A stretch of 64,000 nt of DNA. Origin: Poa pratensis (Eukaryota; Streptophyta; Magnoliopsida; Poales; Poaceae). Numbering within the stretch: position 1 is the stretch's first letter; the number at the start of each line of letters is the position of its first letter. The stretch is taken from the NCBI GenBank assembly GCA_947311845.1, contig CAMZMU010000041.1:109288009-109352008 (forward strand), written 5' to 3'. Of this stretch, positions 49,719 through 61,860 are shown piece after piece. Made by a program: the position numbers and the translations under genes. The notes beneath the pieces were generated by a model. That model was not told where the DNA came from, did no database searches, and saw only the letters and a list, made by a program, of their open reading frames with translations.

Positions 49719-51539
49719 CTCATGATCTCGGACCACGCATCTCCACTGAGTTGCAGCTGTTCTTGGAGGTGGACGAATGCTCTGCTTGTTCCCTCGTGCG
49801 TGTAGTGGTTGGGGCAATGCAGTATCAAGAACTGCAAAAATTGCATAGAAAATACTACTAGTTGCTATCTATAGTTTCTGTATGGATTTTGGGTGATGTA
49901 AACGGGCCTGTTTATCTAGTAAAATTAGTGGAAAACAATTAGCTTGGCTTGCTTCTCTGCTTGTTTTGTGAGCAGATTAACTGAAAAATTGCAACTGTAT
50001 CTGTGCCTTCAGTCTGTGTAGCAGTTCCTCTTTTGCCGTTTTTGTTGATTCCAGTGTGCTCCTGGGAAAGTTGGAAGTTTCTCTTGCAGGTTTTGCTGTT
50101 TGTTCTTCGGTAACTGATGAAGTAGTTCACAGGCTTGTAGCATGCTCTGATGTTTCTGGAAATGGTTGCTACTTCTGTTACTTCTGTGTAACAGAATGGC
50201 GGCTATGAAAAGGCTGTGGTAGGCTGGTAGCAAAGCTTGCTTCCTTGCTCACACCAAACTCTGCCTTAACAGTTTCATAGTCTAGTTCTTTCAAGCAACT
50301 CTCTTCTGGTGGCGGCAATGTAACTACTTTTGTGAGAACAAGTAAAGAAAGAAGGGAAATACTTTTCTGGTGAAAAAAAGGACACAACTATGTGGCCAGA
50401 AATAAAGAAAGCCTATTCCGAAAATCATTAATACTAGAAGGAACAGGATCATGAACTGCATGATTCAGATGGTGGTCAGTTTTGTTTCTTCTTTCAGTTA
50501 AAAACTTCAGTTAACAGTAACTCATTTTCCTTCTTCTCCATCATCCTAGCTCACGCACTGGAGCTGAGCTGGGGCGACAGGAGCAAGTACATCTCACGTG
50601 AGGGATGCCCATGTGGTTTCTATCTTTTTGCTCCTCGGGCCAGTAGTTTTATCTAGTATCAAGAAACAGGAGGGGTGGGGGACCTGTGGTTAACAATCCA
50701 TCCACAGTAAGTACTGTTTACTTAGAGTTGGTTTTACCTAACCAAGGTAACCGAATAAACGGCCTTTAACCGTCCTGGCGCCAAGTTGCCATGAACCGAC
50801 ACCCACAAGACTCATAATGCAAGCTTAACTAACGAGGTAAAGTTCACTCAAAAAAATAAAAATAAATTAACGAGGTAAACAGGCTAATAACACCAAGTGT
50901 AAGCTCCAAACAGAGCCATAATCTACTCTTCTTTCACTGAGCCACCTTACGAAAGATAACATACCTCTTTTCCCTTGCTGGAGGGTAGCAATCCGCACGC
51001 TTGTGCCTTGTCCCTTGCATATAAGTTCGTCAGAGCATGCATGCGTGTGGTGGGAAAAGTCAAACTCATATCAAATCAAACTCAAATGTGCATTCCATCA
51101 TGCAAAGGCATATAATGTATTTTACGGTTTCTTCTGTTCGAAACATGATGAAATACTAGTTTTGCTCTGCCTAGGTTTTTAAATACATTCCGAGATGGGG
51201 AGTAGTAGTAGCTTGGTGAAACAGTGACCATGCTACTTTAGTGGGGTTGACAACTTGTGTAAAGGCCAGGGGCAGCAGTGCAACTTCACCCGAGCAGTCA
51301 CTCACCAGCAACGAGGCTCGGCTCCCTAGATAAAGGAGAGGTGATCTGATAGTGGTGAAAAGATTCACCAATATTACAACGTGAGAGAGATTTCTGGGGA
51401 AGTGAAGTGAGTGAGGCCTGTGGATGTGACCTGACCTGCCACCATCCCTATCTGCTCCTTTCCGAAGCGAGGCATGTCGCCATCCCTCGAGCAAAGCCGC
51501 CATGAATTCATGTAGCTAGACAGGCAGGGAGGCTCATGC
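49719..51539. other. 3' flank of DUF1645 gene and intergenic region
   Basis: The first ~300 bp are probably 3' UTR. No open frame with a domain is seen in the rest. The copia B element begins at 51540. Confidence 0.5.
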
Positions 51540-52039
51540 TGTTGTTTTATGGTGATCCAAATTTCAGCGGTAGTACCGCTGGGTTAAGTGGTACTACCGC
51601 TCGAGAGCTGCCGTCACCGCTACCGCCGCCGCTATCGTTAGAATGGCCGTCTGACGCACTTGTCCGGTACCGACTGGTACCGCTGGCGGTACCGCCGCCG
51701 GTACCGCTGAGGTGGGAAGAGCCGAACCAGCCCACCCAGCGGTACTACCGCCTATCCCAGCGGTAGTATCGCCGCGGTGGGATCGATTCCGGGTTGGACT
51801 GCAGCCGACCTAGGGTTTTATGCCATTATATATTCCTCTTGTAAGCCGCCGTTTTGGGGTAAGCCATACATTGTAAACCCACGGCGTTTGTAACCTCACC
51901 CGATATAGTGAAGTATTGCTGGCTGGCGCCCGAGGTTTTTTCCTCTCCTTTGTTTGGAGAGGTTTTCCACGTTAAATCTCGTGTCCCCTTTGGTTTGATC
52001 GTTCCGCTCTTCGTCGTTTATTTGCTATCGATTACAACA
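51540..52039 (+). repeat. 5' LTR of copia B (500 bp) with palindrome array
   Basis: Starts TGTTGTTTTATGG and ends TTACAACA. Bases 51566-51775 hold eight or more GCGGTA/TACCGC palindromes (such as CAGCGGTAGTACCGCTG at 51566 and GCGGTACCGC near 51686), located in U3. A TATA-like TATATATTC lies near 51828. Confidence 0.88.
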
Positions 52040-52041
52040 AG

Positions 52042-52053
52042 TGGTATCAGAGC
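52042..52053 (+). other. Primer binding site (Met tRNA), copia B
   Basis: TGGTATCAGAGC three bases after the LTR end. Confidence 0.92.
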
Positions 52054-52089
52054 CCTGTTTCAGATCTGTTTTCAGATTAGGGTTTTCGG

Positions 52090-54042
52090 ATGGCATCGAT
52101 GAAGTTCGATCTACCGGCGCTGGACTACAAGACGAGATTTTTCGCTGTGGCAGGTCAAGATGCGTGCGATCCTCGCACAGTCCAATGATCTTGACGAGGC
52201 GCTGGAGAAATTCGGCGACAAGGATGCGGCGGCATGGACCACCGATGAGAAGCGGAAAGACCGTAAGGCTTTATCGCTTATTCAACTTCATCTATCTAAT
52301 GATATTCTGCAAGAAGTACTCCAGGAGAAAACCGCAGCGGCACTGTGGGCTAAGCTGGAATCGATCTGCATGTCCAAAGATCTCACCAGCAAGATGCATG
52401 TGAAGATGAAGTTGTTCACGCACAAGTTGCAAGAAGGTGGTTCGGTAATGAATCACTTATCGATCTTTAAAGAGATCGTTTCTGACCTAGTGTCGATGGA
52501 GGTAAAGTACGATGATGAAGATCTAGCACTTTTACTTCTATGCTCGCTGCCAAATTCCTTTGCAAATTTTCGTGATACCATACTGTTAAGCCATGATGAA
52601 CTAACCAACGCGGAAGTATATGAGACCCTGCTTGCCAGGGAAAAGATGAAAGGTATGGTACAGAAAGAGGAGACGTCATCCTCCAAGGGCGATGCTTTGC
52701 AGGTCCGAGGGAGGCCTAAGCAGCGAGATAACCACTACCACAACAACAACAGAGACAAGAGCAGGAGTGACAGAGGTCGCTCAAAGTCTAAAAGCCGTGA
52801 CAAGTTCTGCAGGTATTGTAAGAAATCTAATCATGTCATTGATGATTGTTGGAAATTGCAGAACAAGGAGAAAAGAAAAGGTACTTACCAACCGAAAAAT
52901 AATGAAGGTAATGATACCGGTGAGGCTTCTGTTGTTGATGGTAGTTCTGATGGCGAATGCCTAGCTGTTTTAGCTGCATGTGTTTCTCGTCAGGATGAAT
53001 GGATTCTAGATACTGCATGTTCTTTTCATATTTGCTGTAACAAAGATTGGTTCAGTTCTTATGAATTAGTGCAGACTGGAGATTTCGTGCGTCTGGGGAA
53101 CGACCAGCAATGCAACATTGTTGGCGTTGATTCCGTTCAGGTCAAGACACATGACGGTATGACACGCACGCTGACGGGAGTGAAACACATACCAACCATG
53201 GCAAGAAATTTGATCTCGCTCAGTACCCTTGACTGTGACGGGTACAAGTACAAAGGAGTAAATAAACTCCTAAAGGTATCAAAAGGTTCTCTCATAGTTA
53301 TGGTTGGTGATATGAATTCTGCTAAGTTATATGTTCTTAGAGGTAGCACGTTATCTGGTACTGTTGCTGCTGCTTCTCATGATGACGCTAGTAAAACTAA
53401 CCTTTGGCATAAGCGTCTTGGACATATGAGTGAACTTGGTATGGCAGAATTGATCAAGAGAGACTTGCTGCAAGGATGCAGTTTGGGTAAGATGCAGTTC
53501 TGTGAACACTGCATTTTCGGTAAGCACACAAGAGTTAAGTTTAATGCTTCTGTCCGCATCACCAAAGGTACACATGATTATGTACATGCTGATGTTTGGG
53601 GGCCATCTCGTAAGCCCTCTTATGGTGGTGCTCGTTATATGTTTACCATTATTGAAGATTACTCTAGAAGAGTTTGGCCTTATTTCATGAAAAATAAGGA
53701 TGATACGTTTGCTGCTTTTAAAGAGTGGAAAGCTATGATTGAAAGACAAACAGAAAGGAAGGTGAAATTACTTCGTACTGACAATGGTGGCGAATTTTGT
53801 TCGAATGCCTTTAATGATTATTGCAGGAAAGAAGGCATTGTCAGGCACCTCACCATCCCATACACGCCTCAGCAGAATGGTGTAGCGGAGCGGATGAACA
53901 GGACCATCATCTTCAAGGCTCGCTGCATGATCTCCAACGCTCGCATGAGTAAGCGTTTTTGGGCTGAGGCGGCTGCCACCGCCTGCTACTTGATAAACAG
54001 GTCACCATCTAGTCCCCTCGACAAGAAAACTCCCATCGAGGT
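52090..54042 (+). CDS. Copia B Gag-protease-integrase (truncated polyprotein)
   Basis: The long open frame starts at ATG 52160. The typical copia Gag N-terminus (MASMKFDLPALDYKTRF) starts at 52090 in another frame, and the two join if one T is removed from the five-T run at 52138-52142. Numbered from 52160: UBN2-type Gag; zinc knuckle CRYCKKSNHVIDDC at 217-230; protease active site WILDTACS with Asp 284; GAG-pre-integrase (LWHKRLGHMSE, CEHCIFGK) near 410-455; and the integrase core with Asp 478, Asp 541 and Glu 577 (35 residues between the last two, as expected). The frame then enters the gypsy LTR and stops. Over this length the polyprotein shows no other damage. Confidence 0.88.
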
Positions 54043-56907
54043 TGTAGCGCCCTGACCTGACTGTTATACAGTGATGCTGTGTGTCACCGGTTAAGCGATA
54101 CAACCGGAGGTTACGGGTTTACCAATCCCCGGCCAAAACCTTTGGCAGGCGTTGCTCGGAATGGATCATCGGCAACGCAACACCCCGATTGAGGATGGTG
54201 GCTCGGAATGGAATGGATCTATGGTCTTATCGTCCTTTCCCAAGTCGTCCTTAACCGTGGACACGGCTTTTCGAAAAGATTTAACCCTGCAGGGGTGCAC
54301 TGTGTTTACCTTCGGTACCGCCCGACTCATTGCCTACACGTAGCTCTCTTCCGGGGAAAGCCGGCTGAGTGGAACGGTTACAACCTTTACCTCGCTTGAG
54401 ACTAACCCAGGATCATCAGTGGCGGTAGGACAAGAGGTACCTTCTCGCACCCTGTCCCGCGGCCACTTACTTTCCTAACACAACCATCCTCATCTCAGTC
54501 TTGGCCACCATCCTCAACGCACACGCAAATGGAAAGCCAAACTAGAGGACCCTCGGCTAGTCCGCCACAAGTTAGTCGGTCGACGAGGGCTCCATATACC
54601 CCACCGAATGGAAGCGCGCTCATTCTTGGTTCAAGAGGTAAAGAACTCGCACCTAGGCGGCGAGAGTGAGACAAAACACCACCATACCGAAGTGGCCTCT
54701 CATCCCCACCTTTAAGCATCTTATTACCTGTCACCACAAATTCTCCACCATCATCTGTACATCTCATCACCTGTTTCCAACCATGGAACATCCACCGGAC
54801 TGCTAAGCATTTTAACTAAGCATGGCTAAGCATCAACACTGCATAGTTAATTATTTCAGGCCAACAGTACAATCCTATGGATAATAGGAGGGGAACAGGT
54901 AATTGGCATCGGAATCTTAATGCAACTATAGGATACTCTAATCCAAGCAAATTGACATTTGGAACCGCATGCAATATTATAGTGGAGAAAATATTTGCGG
55001 AAAATAGGATAAGATATGCTCAGAGGGGGGATTACGCTTGCCTTGTTGAGCGGAGTTGTCAAACTGCTCGTCGGAGTAATGAGGCTCAACTCCGGACTCG
55101 TGATCTACCGGAGAGCAAACAACACCGGAAAGCAGAAACAACAATCAACACATGGCAATTGTGCAATGCATACAAAAATGATGATATGACATTTTAAATG
55201 CACCCTAGAAGCATTGATCATGATCAACAAGTTAAATGGGGTCCCCATTATATTTCTTGCATTATTTGAAATAAACCCCATTTTTAAACTTAATGATTCT
55301 AATTACTACTAGAGCACATTATTGTAGTTGTGATCATGTATGCATGATGACGATGATTTTAGATAGCTCACAATTTTCCGGACATTTTGGTATAACAAAC
55401 ACAATTTTCTGAGGTCCCGATAAAAAGTTATTACTTTTATAAATTATTATTTTAAATATTTGCTTTTAAATATTTATTTCCTCTTTTAATTTATGTCCTT
55501 ACAATTTATGTTAAACAACAAGTGAAATTAGTTGTCTAATTTGGGAAAAGAAGGAATTAGGGAAATTATTATGTACTCAACAATTTCGGAATTTCCGAAT
55601 TATTTGAAATCGGAATATCCGAGTCGAACAGTAGCATCAAAATTTTGGCTAAGGACTGAGTAGAAACTGTACTGGTAAGCTTCGGATAATCCGAATTAGT
55701 TGGAACTCGGAATATCCGCTCGGTGCAGGGTCGTGAAATTTGGCTAAGGACAGAACAGAACTCGTACTGGTTTAACTCGGAATTTCCGGTTCTGGGTTCA
55801 CTCGGAGTATCCGAGCTGAGGGTGCGCGCGCGCACGCGCGGCACTGCGACGGCGTCGTGCTCGTGCGACGGCGACCCAGAGAGCGAGTGGGAGGAACGGA
55901 GGGGACGGGGGAGGAGCAGTAGCTCACCTTCTACGCGTATGCTTGCTTGGGGAGAGTTGGGGACAACCCACGGCGGCGGAGCGGCGACGGTGGTCGGAGG
56001 ATCGACGGACGGCGGCGGCGATTTAGGACCTCCCGGTCGATTCCTTTGGCAGGAAGGTAGAGCACGGTCCGGCGGAGCTAATGGCGGTCGTGGCTTAGCT
56101 TGGGACGCCCTCACTCGTCGGCGATGTGGTGGCGAAGCTCGGCGTCCATAGAGCTCGGGAGAGAGAGAGGATGGGGAAACGGGGAGCAGGTGGGCGAGGG
56201 GAAATGGGGTGAGCAGGGCGACGTGGTGCTCGTTTTCCTTGCGAGGTAGGGCAGAGGAGGGGCCCGGAGCGGCAGGGCAAGGGTGAGCGGGTGCGGCTCG
56301 GCCGGTGCTCTCGGTCGCTACAGAGCAAGGAGGAAGAAGACCATTTCCACAAAACCCCCTGGGAATTCTAATTCCAACACGGACATGTCCTCCTGGAATT
56401 ACAAATAGGTCATTTTCTGTTTTAAAAATTAAAACCAGCACATGTTTTGAATTAATTGAGGCATTTAAACATTTTATAAAAATCTGCAAAAATTTGGGGA
56501 GCCTCCCCATAACCTGTAGAGGCACCACAAAAATTGGTGTTGCAAAATAAAATGTTTTTGACAACATTTGTTCATAGATGTTTAAATAGGCATTTTGCTA
56601 AATTTCCCAACACAGATATTTTAGTAACTTTTGAATCAAGGCCGAAATATTACTTTGGACTCTTGGAACTATCTGGACAATATAAGAGGTCAAGGTAATT
56701 TTCTTTGCAAGTTTGAGTGTCTTCCTTGTTGTGAACTTTGTTGGGACAAGCTTTGCATGTTGGTTTTCAACATAGCCAAAAATAATTTGTGTGTGGCTTA
56801 GCAATTTAAAAAGGATGCAATGATGCATGCATGTCATGATGCAAATAAGGCCACAAAAGTGAAAATTTGGGACTCAAATTTTGGTTCACAGGTTTTGGGC
56901 TATTACA
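54043..56907 (-). repeat. 3' LTR of chromovirus (2865 bp, internally deleted)
   Basis: TGTAGCGCCCTGACC...GGGCTATTACA. Compared with the right LTR, 665 bp (62011-62675) are missing and replaced by about 25 bp at 54193-54217. At 55585-55815 there are six palindromes of the form TCGGANTNTCCGA. A 332-codon minus-strand frame (55569-56567) spans the GC-rich block but shows no domain. Confidence 0.9.
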
Positions 56908-59900
56908 ATTCTACCCTCCTTACAGGAATCTCGTCCCGAGATTCTATGACTACGAAAAGAAGTCGGGATACTCCTCACGAAGACTAGACTCTCGTTCCCA
57001 AGTTGCTTCTTCCTCGGAATGGTGCGACCACTGAATCTTGAGGAACTTGGTAGTCTTGTTCCGGGTCTTCCTTTCGGCTTCATCCAAGACACGGATAGGA
57101 TGCTCACGATAAGTGAGGTCTTCTTGTAGATCTAGCTCTTCATGATTGACCCCATGGATAGGATCCTTGAAACAACGGCGAAGTTGGGAGACATGAAACA
57201 CATCATGCACATTTGGGAATTTGACCGGTAACTCCAACTTATAAGAAAGATCTCCTCGCTTTTCCAGAACGGTGAAAGGACCAACATAGCGAGGGGCCAA
57301 TTTCCCTTTGATTCCGAAGCGGCGAACGCCACGAAGGGGAGAGACACGGAGATAAGCTTTATCACCAATTTCATAGTGAATTCCTGATGGTGCTTATCAT
57401 AGTAGCTCTTCTGCCTAGACTGAGCAATCTTCAGATTCTCTCTTATGATTCTCACCTTCTCCTCAGCTTCATTGATCACATCCGGACCAAAGAGTGATCT
57501 CTCTCCGGTCTCGGACCAATTTAGAGGAGTGCGGCATTTTCTTCCATATAGAGCCTCGAAGGGAGCCATGCCCAGACTAGCTTGATAGCTATTGTTGTAG
57601 GAGAACTCCGCGAAAGGGAGATACTTTTCCCAACCTTGCCAAAAGAGATGACACATGCCCTAAGCATGTCTTCCAAACTTGGTTCACTCTTTCGGTCTGA
57701 CCATCAGTTTGGGATGGTAAGCGGTACTGAAGTTGAGACGGGACCCCATAGCAGTTTGGAAACTCTGCCAAACTTGGAGACAAAGATACTTCCACGGTCC
57801 GATATGATCCTCAGAGGGACCCCATGCAATGGAACAATACGAGCCAATATAAGTCAGCAAGTTGACTTGCCGTATATCTCATCACGGACTGGTAGGAAGT
57901 GAGCAACCTTGGAAAGACGATCAATGATTACCCAATTGCATTGTTGCCCTTTTGAGATCGGGGAAACCCGGTGATGAAGTCCATACCAATTTCATCCCAT
58001 TTCCACTCGGGACAGCAATAGGGCGAAGAGTGCCGGCAGGTCTTTGATGTTCAGCCTTTACCCGTCGACATGTGTCACATTCAGCAACATACTTGGCGAT
58101 TTCTCGTTTCATACGAGTCCACCAGAATTGTGGTCGAAGGTCTTGGTACATTTTGGTACTACCGGGATGAATAGAGAGAGGTGATTCATGAGCTTCTTGG
58201 AGATGAGCTCCCTCAAATTCCGGTTCTTTGGCACCACTAGACGGTCACCAAAATAAACAACCCGGATTCATCTTCCAAGAAACATTTGGCCTTGCCACTA
58301 GCAATGTTCTCTTGATATTCAGGATACCCTCATCCAGCTTCTGAGCATCCTTAATCTGGTCTACAAGAGTAGCTTTGATCTCCAGATTTGCAAGGTAGCC
58401 GGAGGGAACAATTTCCAGGTTCAAACGGGCAAACTCTTCATGAAGAGCAGGTTGGGCCTTTCAATCATCAGATTGTTGCAATAGGACTTCCGACTTAGCG
58501 CGTCAGCCACGACGTTTGCTTTGCCGGGTTGATAGTTCAGACTCACATTGTAGTCCGTGATTAACTCCAACCAACGCCTTTGCCTGAGATTTAAATCCGG
58601 CTGGGTGAAGAGGTACTTCAGACTCTTGTGATCCGAGAAGATCTCGCAACGGTTACCAAACAGGTATGGTCTCCATTGCTTCAAAGCATAGACCACAGCG
58701 GCAAGTTCTAGATCATGAGTTGGGTAGTTGAGCTCATGCGGCTTAATTGGCGAGAAGCATACGCCACCACATGGCCATCTTGCATCAATACACAACCCAA
58801 GCCTTGTAGAGAGGCGTCACAGAAGACGACGAAATCCTTGCTTGTGTCCGGCAGGACAAGCACAGGAGCGGACGTGAGCTTGGCTTTCAGTGTTTGGAAA
58901 CTCTCTTCAGCTTCGGCCGACCATACGAACTTTTTATCCTTCTTGAGAAGGTCAGTCAGGCCTTGGCTATTTGGAGAAACCTTCGATGAATCGGCGGTAA
59001 TAACCCGCCAATCCGAGAAAGCTACGATGTCCTTGACTGACATTGGAGTTTTCCAATCCAGAATGGACTGAATCTTGTCAGGAATGACCACACCATTGCG
59101 GATATCACATGACCAAGGAAGACAAGTTTATCCAACCAAAACTCACACTTGGAGAACTTGGCATAAGGCGGTGTTCTCGAAGTCGTGTCAGAACCAAACG
59201 AAGATGTTCCTCATGCTCTTCATCGGTTTTGGAATAGATGAGGATGTCATCGATGTAAATGACGACAAACTTATCAAGATAATCCATGAAGATGGAGTTC
59301 ATGAGCCTCATGAAAGTAGCTGGAGCATTTGTGAGACCAAAGGACATGACGGTATACTCATATGAGCCATAGCGAGTAACAAATGCCGTCTTTGGAATAT
59401 CCTCCTTTCTGATTTTTATCTGATGGTACCTGACCTCAGATCCATCTTGGAGAATACCGTTGCACCAGCTAACTGATCCAACAGATCATTGATGCGAGGA
59501 ATAGGATACTTGTTCTTGATTGTCACCGCATTCAACGGTCGATAGTCAGAGACTAGACGAGGCACGGTAGAATCCCTCTTCTTGACAAAGAGTACCGGAC
59601 AACCCCAAGGTGAACTGCTAGGCTGGATGAACTCCTTAGCTAACAGCTGATCAATTTGCTCTTTCAACAGAGCCAACTCTTCCACCGGCATACGGTAGGG
59701 CTTCTTGGAAATTGGAGCGTACCGGGAAGTAGCTCTATGACAAACTCCACACTTCGGTCAGGAGGCATGCCAGGCAACTCTTCCGGGAACACATCCGGGA
59801 AGTCACACACCACGTGTATGTCCTGGATTTCAGGAGGGGATTCGCCTTCCATAAAGCAAAGAGGATCTCAGGTGAGCGGGTACGATGGCGGACGGAGGTA

Positions 59901-60120
59901 TTGATGTTGCAGGCCAATACTTCACAATGTCACCGGAAGGAGCGGTCACAGTAATGGTCTTGGCGGCACAGTCGAGATTAGCCCGGTATTTGGCTAGCCA
60001 GTTCATGCCCAATATGACATCAATGCCTTTGGACTTCAGAGCTACCAAGGCATAAGGAAAAGACAAGGAACCTATATTAATCTGGACCTCAGGAGTAACC
60101 CATCGGTTTGCCATTTGGAA
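56908..60120 (-). pseudogene. Chromovirus Pol: RT, RNase H, integrase, chromodomain-like tail
   Basis: RT pieces at about 59105-59700 ([48 protein letters not shown], catalytic YIDD). RNase H at about 58460-59090 ([48 protein letters not shown]). Integrase zinc region and core pieces at about 57400-58150 (CDTCRRVKAEHQRPAG, FAEFSYNNSYQASLGMAPFEALYGRKC). The tail at 56950-57300 (YVGPFTVLEKRGDLSYKLEL, FHVSQLRRC, IQWSHHSEEEATWE) matches the chromodomain region that guides integration to heterochromatin. The frame breaks many times. Breaks examined closely (near 59718 and 59428) fit single-base losses in doubled bases. Confidence 0.85.
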
Positions 60121-60132
60121 CCAGGAGTAGAA

Positions 60133-61275
60133 TCACAAGGGTCGTCTCATTTTCTCGAACGGTATTTTGTGGTCTTTTGCAAACGCTATGGATATGAATG
60201 AATGCGATGCTCCAGAATCAAACAAAACTGTAGCTGTATTGCCGTTGATTCGTAACTCACCCATAAGAACGCCGGGGTCATCTTCAGCTTCTTCAATAGA
60301 GACGTGGTTCAGGCGACCACACACAATAGGTCCAGCCTTGCCAGTTGGAGTGGCAGGGGCTCGTGCAGGAGTTATCGCGAGAGGTGCCTTCTGGGGGCAC
60401 TCCCTAGAGTAGTGACCAGCCTGGCCACAGGTGTAGCAAGTGACTCCAGGTGGAGCAGGTAGCATAGGACGGTACCCACTTCCGCCTACCCCAAGTGTCG
60501 AAGTAGTGGGGCGCTTCTTGCTCTCAGAACCCGAGGAACTCTGGTGATCCCCCTGTGCGGGCCTCTTGGAAGCTTCCAGTTCCTTTCTTCCTTGCTCAAG
60601 AGTGAAAGCCTGGTTGAACAGCTCCTGATAGGTCTGGAACCTGAAGGGCAACAACTCATAGCGGAGCTGCGGAGTCAGACCCTTGCGGAACAGCTCTTGC
60701 TTGTCAGCATCATTGGTCACGTCCCTTGGGGCGTAACGAGAGAGATGGTTGAACTCACGACCATAGGTGCGGAGGTCCATCCGTCCCTGTTGCAAATCCA
60801 GGAACTCCCTCCTCTTCAAGTCCATGATCGGCTGAGGGATGTACTCCGCACGGAAGGCAGTGCGAAAATCAGCCCAGGTGAAGACATGGTTGGCTGGAAA
60901 CAAGGCCACATGGCTCTCCCACCAACAACCAGCTGCACCAACCAGAAGGTAGGTGGTAAAGTTGACTTGCTCCGCCAATGGGACATGCAGTGCGGAGAAC
61001 TTGCGCTCCAAAGCACGAAGCCAATCATCAGCTTCCAGTGGCTCCTTTGCATCAGCAAAAGTGGGTGGCTGGGAACGCAAGAACTCAGTAAGAGTGTTGC
61101 ACTCGTTCCTCCGTGCATTCTGCTGCACCAACTGTTCCAGCAAGCGCTCATTGCGCCCACGGTTCTCCTCAATGGCCATCAAGACCTCAGCCATCGAGGG
61201 TGGTGGCGGCAGATCATCCTCATCATTATTGTGGTTACCACGACCACCACGGCCTCCACGGCCTCCTCGAGCCAT
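60133..61275 (-). CDS. Chromovirus Gag with start of protease
   Basis: A 380-residue open frame. It has a basic Gly/Arg start (MARGGRGGRGGRG) and a retrotransposon Gag core at about residues 75-215 (WLRALERKFSALHVP, WWESHV, FRAEYIPQ, YGREFNHLSRYA). A CCHC zinc knuckle CYTCGQAGHYSREC lies near residue 278, and the aspartic protease motif DSGASHSFIS near 353. The frame ends at 60133 shortly after the protease motif, and the family frame continues shifted at 60114. The length and domain order are normal for chromovirus Gag. Confidence 0.9.
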   Translation of the reverse strand: MARGGRGGRGGRGNHNNDEDDLPPPPSMAEVLMAIEENRGRNERLLEQLVQQNARRNECNTLTEFLRSQPPTFADAKEPLEADDWLRALERKFSALHVPLAEQVNFTTYLLVGAAGCWWESHVALFPANHVFTWADFRTAFRAEYIPQPIMDLKRREFLDLQQGRMDLRTYGREFNHLSRYAPRDVTNDADKQELFRKGLTPQLRYELLPFRFQTYQELFNQAFTLEQGRKELEASKRPAQGDHQSSSGSESKKRPTTSTLGVGGSGYRPMLPAPPGVTCYTCGQAGHYSRECPQKAPLAITPARAPATPTGKAGPIVCGRLNHVSIEEAEDDPGVLMGELRINGNTATVLFDSGASHSFISIAFAKDHKIPFEKMRRPL

Positions 61276-61860
61276 TCTGGAGATTTGACAAGGACACGGT
61301 TAGTATCTTTCTCCGAATGGTCGAACAATAGTATTAACGTCAACACAAGTACACAGACTAGGGACGATAATACTTTGCGAGAAGGAAAATCAACAAGATA
61401 GAACTTGGGTCGAAGATCAGCATCATGTGTTACTAGTGAGAGTTAAGAAATCACAACTTAACACACTCTAGTTGGCACAATCCAGGACCTTATGTTCAAG
61501 TCCATGGGTTAGAACCCAAAGAAAGGATCAAAAGATTAAACTCGGTAGAAACATAGCAGTGTTCAACATCTGAATTGATTTCGGATTACAGCGCAGCGGG
61601 AGCAACGTGACACATAACACTAAATGTCGAACCCAACCCCGTTTCTAATCATTTTGAAGCAACAGATGAGGAGTAAAACCTTTAAACCCAAATCGAGGTA
61701 AGATTGCTCCGAGATTAGAGGGTAACCAGATAAGGAGTAAAAAGAATCCTAAGATGGTTTTGACAACTCATTTTTAGGTTAAAAATATTTTCACAAACAC
61801 TAGACTCAACGTCGACCAGTAGAAGGGTTTCCTACAGGCAGTACTGCTCTGATACCAACT
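61276..61860 (-). other. Leader of chromovirus with primer binding site
   Basis: The primer site (inverse of GCTCTGATACCA) is at 61846-61857, three bases inside the LTR border. The remaining ~570 bp are untranslated. Confidence 0.85.

Larger units (their letters stand above)
51540..54042 (+). mobile_element. Ty1/copia element B, cut by gypsy insertion
   Basis: A 500-bp LTR, Met-tRNA primer site, then gag, protease and integrase. The sequence breaks off in integrase at 54042, where the gypsy LTR starts. Its RT, RNase H and 3' LTR should lie right of the gypsy element, outside the window. Confidence 0.9.

Noticed and set aside
55569..56567. 332-codon frame inside the chromovirus LTR
   Set aside because: It lies wholly in the LTR, spans the palindrome array and GC-rich block, and is not conserved in the solo LTR subfamily. 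Judged fortuitous.
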